Shown here: in pieces, positions 57,031-64,000 of the stretch
Position numbering within the stretch: the stretch's first letter is position 1
Layout: each line of letters begins with the position of its first letter
DNA from: Datisca glomerata
Taxonomy: Eukaryota > Streptophyta > Magnoliopsida > Cucurbitales > Datiscaceae
DNA: 64,000 nucleotides
NCBI GenBank assembly: GCA_003255025.1
Contig: QANY01007347.1
Location: 496,001 to 560,000 of the forward strand
Reading direction: 5' to 3'
Notes under the pieces: generated by a model
Database searches by the model: none
Seen by the model: only the letters and a program-made list of their open reading frames with translations
What the model was told of the DNA's origin: nothing
Program-made: the position numbers and the translations under genes

Positions 57031-58200
57031 TCAAGTGTGAATATAGTTAAATGTGTATGAACATTGTTAAGAGTCAAACGTTACAATGAGGACCTAAATG
57101 GTATCACTACATGGCGATTCGCCTACCACGACTGACGTTTGGGGCTTGCTGGACACGTTTGAGCCCCACGACTGGCGTTTGGGGCCTGTTGATGGCGTTT
57201 GGGACCCAAATGCTAGACACAGAAGCGTTTGGGACGCAAACGCCAGACACAGAGGCGTTTGGTCATAACACTCCCTATTGGATCGTGGCACGCGCATGTC
57301 AACTTCTGGAATATATAACTTTTGACTCGGGTTGAACCATGTGACCTGTAAGATATCAAATTGAAGCGTATTCAGAGATCTACTAGATTTTTTAGTTTCG
57401 GGTCCAAAAAATACTATTTTAAGTACTTTTGGAGGCCCGGAAGCTGTTTAGGTCTTAATTTTGGGCTTTTTCATAATTCTCATCTCTTTTAATTTTTAGG
57501 GTTTTTATATGCTTATAAACGTAATTATGTGTTTTCCAAATTTTATGAGGTTATAATTTATAAAATTAATGGCTAAAATTTCAAATTTTAATATTTAATT
57601 TTAAACTTTAAGCGGATATGTTTAATTTATAGATAAAATCTAACCTTAAGAGTTAGACGTGTTTGTCAAACTAATAAATAGGATTTACCGATCATCATAT
57701 CATTACAACTTATAATTATATATGATGAAAATCATCTCGCTAGATACTTGTCACAAAACCACAACAACATTATCAATGATAATTTTTAACGAGTTTATGA
57801 ATATATGTTCAATTGTATCGAGAATCCTTAATTAATCTAATCTAATTTCACATAATAAGTGAGTATCATGAATGTTTGCATTGAAATAATGAGTTTTTTC
57901 TATTTTTATCAATGATTTTCTCGGTGTAAGGTAAATAATTATAAAAATATTAATTTTAAGGAAAATTATGAAGAATGATGATTAGAGCCATATAAATGGC
58001 GATTAGAAGCAAAAAAGTGGTGATTGGGAGGGAAACTGGCGATCGTCTATTTCAACATGGTGTTTGGAGACTGAAACAGGCGATTGGAGGTAATAAAATA
58101 ATGATTCGCTTCGACAATGGGGATTGACACCTTCAGGATGGCGTTTAAGGGCTAAAAATAGGTGATTCGCCTAATGGGTATGGCGATTAGGTTTTAGGGT
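57031..58200. repeat. Duplicated 1.2-kb block, copy 1
   Basis: Aligns in direct orientation with 59090-60316 at about 2,060-bp offset. Contents in order: a GC-richer part with repeated GGCGTTTGG/CCAAACGCC motifs (57105-57290), 'aacttttgactcgggttgaacc', a long AT-rich middle, and a second motif-rich part with 'tggcgatt(a/g)g' repeats (57985-58195). No coding potential seen; frames at 57094 and 57111 are repeat shadows. Confidence 0.85.
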
Positions 58201-58610
58201 TCACCAAATATGTACACAATCAATCATTCTTCGAAGAGTTTACCAAAAAATTTCAAGTACAAAATCAATAATTCTTCGAAGGGTTCACCAAAACATTTCA
58301 CATACAAAATTAAAAAATATTTCATGTACAAAATTAATAATTCTTGGAGGGGTTCACCAAAATATTTCATGTACAAAATCAATAATTCTTGGAGGGGTTC
58401 ATCAAAATATTTCACGTACAAAATCCAATAATTCTTGGACACCAAAATATTTTACGTACAAAATTAATAATTCTTGGAGGGGTTTACCAAAATATTTCAC
58501 GTACAAAATCAATCATTCTTGGAGGAGTTCTCCAAAATATTTCACATACAAAATTAATAAATATTTCACGTACAAAATTAATAATTCTTGGAGGGGAATT
58601 ATTTCCCTTG
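58196..58610 (+). repeat. 'ggggttcaccaaaatatttcacgtacaaaat' array
   Basis: Units of about 40-45 bp in tandem: 'aattcttggaggggttcaccaaaatatttcacgtacaaaat'. Reverse-complemented, the unit matches the array at 60310-63830 ('tttggtgaacccctccaagaatt'), so the two arrays have opposite orientation. Frames at 58210, 58224 and 58389 are shadows. Confidence 0.9.
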
Positions 58611-58746
58611 TTCAGAACTTCTAGCCTTAAGTTTTTCGTTTTTACATACTCATTACTTGTTATTTATGTGTAGAGGTGGAATGAAACGATTCAGCTGAAG
58701 CAATTATTAAAAAAATAGTATAATGGATTTGTATTTGTGTTTATAT
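58611..58746. other. Spacer between repeat array and ORF fragment
   Basis: About 135 bp of AT-rich sequence with no repeat unit or gene recognised. Confidence 0.4.
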
Positions 58747-58944
58747 CTAGAATGCAAGATCACAAACTGGAATATCATTTGGAATGTCAACCAACTCTCT
58801 ACCACTATCTGGGAGTGGTAACTGAATCTGCCACGATGGTAGTGGGATGTCAGCTACTCTTATATCATCAACGGTTGCTCTAGCCGACCCTTTGAAGTCT
58901 TTGAAGAGAGCTTGAAGAAATGGAATAAGAATGACTAAGTACAA
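58747..58944 (-). pseudogene. Unidentified protein-like fragment
   Basis: A 65-codon minus-strand frame with less biased composition than its surroundings: the middle reads DIRVADIPLPSWQIQLPLPD and then SGRELVDIP, ending in VCDLAF before a stop. A tcttcaag/ag-like border near 58905 could be a splice acceptor. I do not recognise the protein. It is the only non-repetitive island in the satellite complex, so it may be a captured last exon or chance; no function is assigned. Confidence 0.3.
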
Positions 58945-59125
58945 GTGAAAATAGGTGTATGAAAATTGACAAGTGTGTAAAAATGACTAAGTGCATGAAA
59001 ATATGGCAAAGTGGAAAAACAAGTACATTAAAATAATGAAGGGTGAGAAAATTACTAAGTGAATGAAAATTGTTAAGTGTGTAAAATGTCCAAGTGTGAA
59101 TATAGCTAAGTGTGTATGAAAATTG
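58935..59125 (-). repeat. 18-bp minisatellite, third array
   Basis: Same 'aaaatgactaagtgtgtg' units as at 55840-57030, preceding the second copy of the 1.2-kb block just as they precede the first. The frame at 58987-59184 is a shadow. Confidence 0.8.
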
Positions 59126-60316
59126 TTAAGAGTCAAACGCCACAATGAGGACCTAAACACCATCACTACATGGTGAGTCATCATTCAAGACTGGCGTTTG
59201 GGGACCAAACGTCGGTCATGGCTCGCGAGACAAGTGTTTAGGGCCTGCTGGTGCTGTTTGGGCATCAAGCGCCATCGTAACAGGCGTTTGGCTTATGTCC
59301 TAGTGACACCAGCCAAACGCATGTGTGTGTGGCATTTGGGGCCCAAACGCGATGATAACAGGTGTTTGGCTCGTGTCCTAGTGACACCAGCCAAACGCCT
59401 GTGTGTGGCATTTGGGGCCGAAACGCCACCAGCAAGCCCCAAACGCCAAGTCAACTTATAGATGACATAACTTTTGACTCAGGTGGAACCGCGTGGCCTA
59501 TAAGATATCAAATCAATGTTTAGTAAGTTCGGGTCCCAAAAACACTGCTTTAAGTACTTTCGGAGGCCAAGAATCAGTTTAGGTCTTAATTTTCATCTTT
59601 TTCATAATTCTCATCTCTTTTAATTTTAAGGTTTTTTATATGCTTATAAATTATCATGTAAATATGTTGTTTTCCAAATTTTATGGAGTTATAATTTATA
59701 AAATTAAAAGTTAAAGTTTCAAATTTTAATATTCAATTTCAAACTTTGAGCGAATGTGTTCAATTTATAGATAAAATCTGACCTTGAGCGTTATACATGT
59801 TCGTCAAATCGATAAATAGGATTTACCGACCATCATAACATCACGACCTATAACTATATATGGTGAAATCTCATCTCGCTCGATACTTGTCACAAAAGCA
59901 CAACAACATTATCAATGACAACTTTTAAAGAGTTTATGAATATGTGTTCAATTGTATCACGAATTCTTAATTAATCCAATCTAATTTCACATAGTAAGTG
60001 AGCATCATGAATGTTTGCATTGAAATAACGAGTTTTTTCTATTTTTATCAATGATTTTTTCGGTGTACAGTAAATAATTACAAAAATATCAATTTTAAGG
60101 AAAATTGTGAAGAATGGCTATTAGAGCCATATAAACGGCGATTAGGAGCAAAAACGTGATGATTGGGAGGGAGACTGGTGATTTCCAATTTCAACATGGC
60201 ATTTGGAGACTGAAACAAGCGATTGGAGATAATAAATCGGCGATTAGGTTCGACAATGGCGATTGGCACATTCAGGATGGCGTTTGAGGGCTAAAAATAG
60301 ACGATTAGGTTGTATG
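59090..60316. repeat. Duplicated 1.2-kb block, copy 2
   Basis: Direct copy of 57031-58200 with substitutions and indels. Its motif-rich part (59190-59455) is longer than in copy 1 because of an internal 78-bp tandem duplication (59279-59356 and 59357-59434), each half carrying '(g)gcgtttggct.gtgtcctagtgacaccagccaaacgc'. The frames at 59198-59461 and 60078-60269 lie in this repeat. Confidence 0.85.
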
Positions 60317-63300
60317 TATTTGGGGAACCCCTCCCAAGAATTATTATTATTTTATACGTATTTGGCGAACACCATTACGTATATGATGAACCCCACTGTG
60401 TAATTGGTAAACCCCACTACGTATTTGATGAACCCCAGTACGTATTTGGTGAACCCCTCCATGAATTTTTCTTTTGTACGTATATGATGAATCCCACTAT
60501 ATAATTGGTGAATCCTACTATGTAATTGGTGAACCTCAGTACGTAATTTCTGAACCCCTCCAAGAATTATTCTTTTGTACGTATTTGGTCAACCCCACTA
60601 CGTAATTGGTGAACCCCACTACTTAATTGGTGAACCCCTCAAGGAATTATTCTTTTGTACGTATTTGGTGAACTCCACTACGTAATTAGTGAACCACACT
60701 ATATAATTGGTGAACCCCTCCAATAATTATTCTTTTGTACGTATTTGGTGAACCCCAATACTACATATTTGGTGAACCCCACTACGTATTTGGTGAACCC
60801 TAGTACGTAATTGATGAACACCTCCAAGAATTATTCTTTTGTACTATTTGGTGAACCCCACTACGTAATTGATGAACCACACTATATAATTGGAGAACCC
60901 CACTACATAATTGGTGAAACCCTCCAAGAATTATTCTTTTGTACGTAATTGGTGAACCCACAATGTATTTGGTGAACCGTAGTACGTAATTGGCGAACCC
61001 CTCTAAGAATTATTCTTTTGTACGTATTTGGTGAACTGTAGTACGTAATTCGTGAACCCCTATAAGAATTATTCTTTTGTACGTATTTGGTGAACACCAC
61101 TACATAATTGGTGAACCCGAGTACGTAATTGGTGAACCCGAGTACGTAATTGGTGAACCCCTCCAAGAATTATTTTTTTTACGCATTTGGTGAACTCCAC
61201 TACGTAATTGGTGAACCAAACTATGTAATTGATGAACCCCACTACGTAATTTGAGAACCCCTCAAAACATTATTCTTTGGTACGCATTTTGTGAACCCCA
61301 CTACGTAATTGGTGAACCCCACTATGTATTTGGTGAACCCCAGTACGTAATTGCTGAACCCCTCCAAGAAGTATTCTTTTGTACATAAGTCGTGAACCCC
61401 ACTACGTAATTGGTGAACCCCACTACATAACTGGTGAACCCGTCCAAGAATTATTCTTTTGTACGTATTTGGTGAGCCCCACTTCGTAATTGGTGAACCC
61501 CTCCAAGAATTATTCTTTTGTACGTATTTGATGAACCCTAGTACGTAATTAGTGAACCCTAGCACATAATTGGTGAACCCCTCCAATAATTATTCTTTTG
61601 TATGTATTTAGTGAGCTCCACTACGTAATTGGTGAACCCCACTACGTATTTGATAAACCCTTCCAAGAATTATTTTTTGTACGTAATTGGTGAACCCCAC
61701 TATGTATTTGTTGAACCCCTTCAAGAATTATTCTTTTGTACGTATTTTGTGAACTCCACTATGTAATTGGTGAACCGCACTATGTAATTGGTGAACCTCA
61801 CTACGTCATTGATGAACCCCTCCAAGAATTATTACTTTGTACGTATTTGGTGAACTCTTGTACATAATTGGTGAACCACACTATGTATTTAGTGAACCCC
61901 AATACGTAATTGGTGAACCCCCCCAAGATTTATTTTTTTGTACATATTTGGTCAACCCCACTATGTAATTGGTGAACTCTTCCAAAAAATTATTCTTTTA
62001 TTCGTATTTGGTGAATCCCACTACATAATTAGTGAACCACATTATGTAATTGGTGTACCCCACTACGTAATTGGTGAACCTCACTTCGTAATTGGTGAAC
62101 CCCTCCAAGAATTATTCTTTTGTACGTATTTGGTGAACTCCACTACGTAATTGGTGAACCCTACTACATATTTGATGAATCCCAGTACGTATTGGTGAAC
62201 ACATCCAAAAATTATTCTTTTATATGTATTTGGTGAACTCCACTACGTAATTGGTGAACCCCTCTATGTATTTGGCGAACCCTAGTACGTAATTGGTGAA
62301 CCCTAGTACGTAATTGGTGAAACCTTCCAAGAATTATTCTTTTGTACGTATTTGATGAACCCCAGTACGTAATTAGTGAACCCTAGTACGTTATTGGTGA
62401 ACCCCTCTGAGAATTATTTTTTTGTACGTATTTGGTGAACCCCACTACATAATTGGTAAACACCAGTAAGTAATTGGTGAACCCTTCCAAAAATTATTCT
62501 TTTGTACGTATTTGATGAACCCCACTATGTAATTTGTGAACCCCACTACGTAATTGGTGAACCGTAGTACGTAATTGGTGAACCCATCCAAAAATTATTC
62601 TTTTGTACGTATTTGGTGAACACCACTACGTAATTGGTGAACCCTAGTACGTGATTGGCGAACCCCTCCAAGAATTATTCTGTTGTACATATTTGGTGAA
62701 CTCCACTACGTAATTGGTGAACCATACTATGTAATTGACGAACCTCACTACGTAATTGGTGAACCCCTCGAAAAATTATTCTTTGGTACGTATTTGGCGA
62801 ACCCCACTACGTAATTGGTGAACCCCACTATGTATTTGGTGAACCCCAGTACGTAATTGGTGAACCCTTCAAAAAATTATTCTTTTGTACGTATTTGGTG
62901 AATCCCATTTCGTAATTAATGAACGCCATTACGTATTTGATGAATCTCAGTACGTAATTGGTGAACCCCTCCAAGAATTATTCTTTTGTACGTATTATAT
63001 GAACCCTAGTACGTAATTGGTGAATCCCAGTACGTAATTGGTGAACCTCTCCAAGTATTATTCTTTTGTACGTATTTGGTGAACCCCACTACATAATTGG
63101 TTAACCCTAGTATGTAATTGGTGAACTCCTCCAAGAATTATTCTTTTGTACGTATTTGATGAACCCTACTACGTAATTGGTGAACTCCACTACGTAATTG
63201 GTGAATCCCAGTATGTAATTGGTGAACCCCTCCAAAAATTATTCTTTTGTACGTATTTGGTGAACCCCACTACGTAATTGGTGAACTCGTTCAAGTATTT

Positions 63301-63830
63301 TTCATTTGTACGTATTTGGTGAACCTCATTACGTAATTTGTGAACCCCACTACGTAATCGGTGAACCTTAGTACGTAATTGGTTAACCCCTCCAAGAATT
63401 ATTCTTTTGCACGTATTTGGTGAACCTCACTATGTAATTGGTGAACTCACTACGTAATTGGTGAAACTCATTACGTAATTGGTGAACCCTTCCTAGAATT
63501 ATCCTTTTTTATGTATTTGGTGAACTCCACTATATAATTGGTGAACCCCACTCTATAATTGGTGAACCCTTCCTAGAATTATTCTTTTTTATGTATTTGG
63601 TGAACTCCACTATATAATTGGTGAATCCCACTCTATAATTGGTGAACCCCACGACGTAATTGGTGAACCCCTCTATGAATTATTCTTTTTTACATATTTG
63701 GTGAATCCCACTACGTAATTTGTGAACCCCACTACGTATATGGTGAACCCTACTACTAATTGGTGAACCCTATTAAGTAATTGGTCAAGCCTACTACGTA
63801 TTTTGTGAAGCCCAAAAAATCCCCAAAAAA
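60310..63830 (+). repeat. 'tacgtaattggtgaacccc' satellite array
   Basis: About 3.5 kb. Basic unit is 21 bp, 'actacgtaattggtgaacccc', with 'tatttggtg' variants. One to five basic units are followed by 'tccaagaattattcttttgtacgtatttggtgaac', giving higher-order repeats of about 60-120 bp. Because 21 bp is seven codons, open frames run through parts of the array (60310-60504, 61938-62150 plus; 60903-61166, 61242-61586 minus) as FGEPHYV or GFTNYVL periods. These are not genes. Confidence 0.9.
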
Positions 63831-64000
63831 ACCTGCTACCTGCTGGGATTTGTGAGCCCAGATTACTCCAAATGTAATCTAAGGGCCATAAAAACCCAGC
63901 ATAGATGCTGGGAATTTCTTCACGGCATCATAAAATTTCCCGTAGTTTACGAGATGAATCATATTGGGTCCTTGGATTTATCTCCTATTCATGTTGATAA
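63831..64000. other. Sequence beyond the satellite array
   Basis: Non-repetitive compared with the array; contains inverted phrases 'acctgctgggatt...aacccagcatagatgctggga'. No gene recognised in the 170 bp before the window ends. Confidence 0.4.

Noticed and set aside
60310..62150. Several 64-114 codon repeat-protein frames (FGEPHYV / GFTNYVL)
   Set aside because: They are the 21-bp satellite read as codons; frames open and close with indels in the array and occur on both strands.

Overview
The window is AT-rich nuclear DNA of a flowering plant, probably a dicot; the species cannot be named from it. The evidence is a plant-type SINA ubiquitin ligase gene with introns, plant Ty1/copia and Ty3/gypsy retroelements, a PIF/Harbinger DNA transposon, LINE remnants and long satellite arrays. 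I find one intact protein-coding gene. Nearly all the rest is decayed mobile DNA or tandem repeat.

Layout. 1-4.2 kb: AT-rich sequence without a recognisable gene. 4.29-8.56 kb: two LINE tail fragments on the minus strand on either side of a decayed PIF/Harbinger element (about 4.92-8.32 kb). 8.7-22.8 kb: two related copia elements, A (+) and B (-), joined tail to tail at about 14.11 kb, with an unrelated LTR-like insertion inside B. 22.8-26.2 kb: a minus-strand gypsy relic that B entered. The relic also holds a second LTR-like insertion and a small terminal-repeat element (TRIM, 25.57-25.97 kb). 26.2-31.1 kb: self-complementary minisatellites and unclassified repeat sequence. 33.0-37.3 kb: the SINAT-type E3 ubiquitin ligase gene (-), three coding exons encoding 308 residues, plus a likely split 5' untranslated region. 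37.3-40.2 kb: spacer with a poly-G-flanked assembly gap. 40.2-50.7 kb: a third copia element of the same family, C (-), with an opposite-strand LTR lodged in its RNase H region. 50.7-53.3 kb: a decayed chromovirus-like gypsy pol (+). 53.4-55.8 kb: tandem duplications and exon-like segments of unknown origin. 55.8-63.8 kb: a composite satellite complex built from an 18-bp repeat, a roughly 1.2-kb duplicated block rich in a GGCGTTTGG motif, and a 'ggtgaacccc' satellite (21-bp unit) present in both orientations.

Relationships. The three copia elements and the extra LTR form one family. Its LTR is best shown by the 2,200-bp 5' LTR of C, which has TGTTGG/CCAACA ends, a primer site resembling the initiator Met-tRNA complement, and palindromic 24-bp tandem repeats. 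All copies carry stops, deletions or truncations. The SINAT gene is the only locus expected to have a cellular function. The least explained structure is the satellite complex at the right end.
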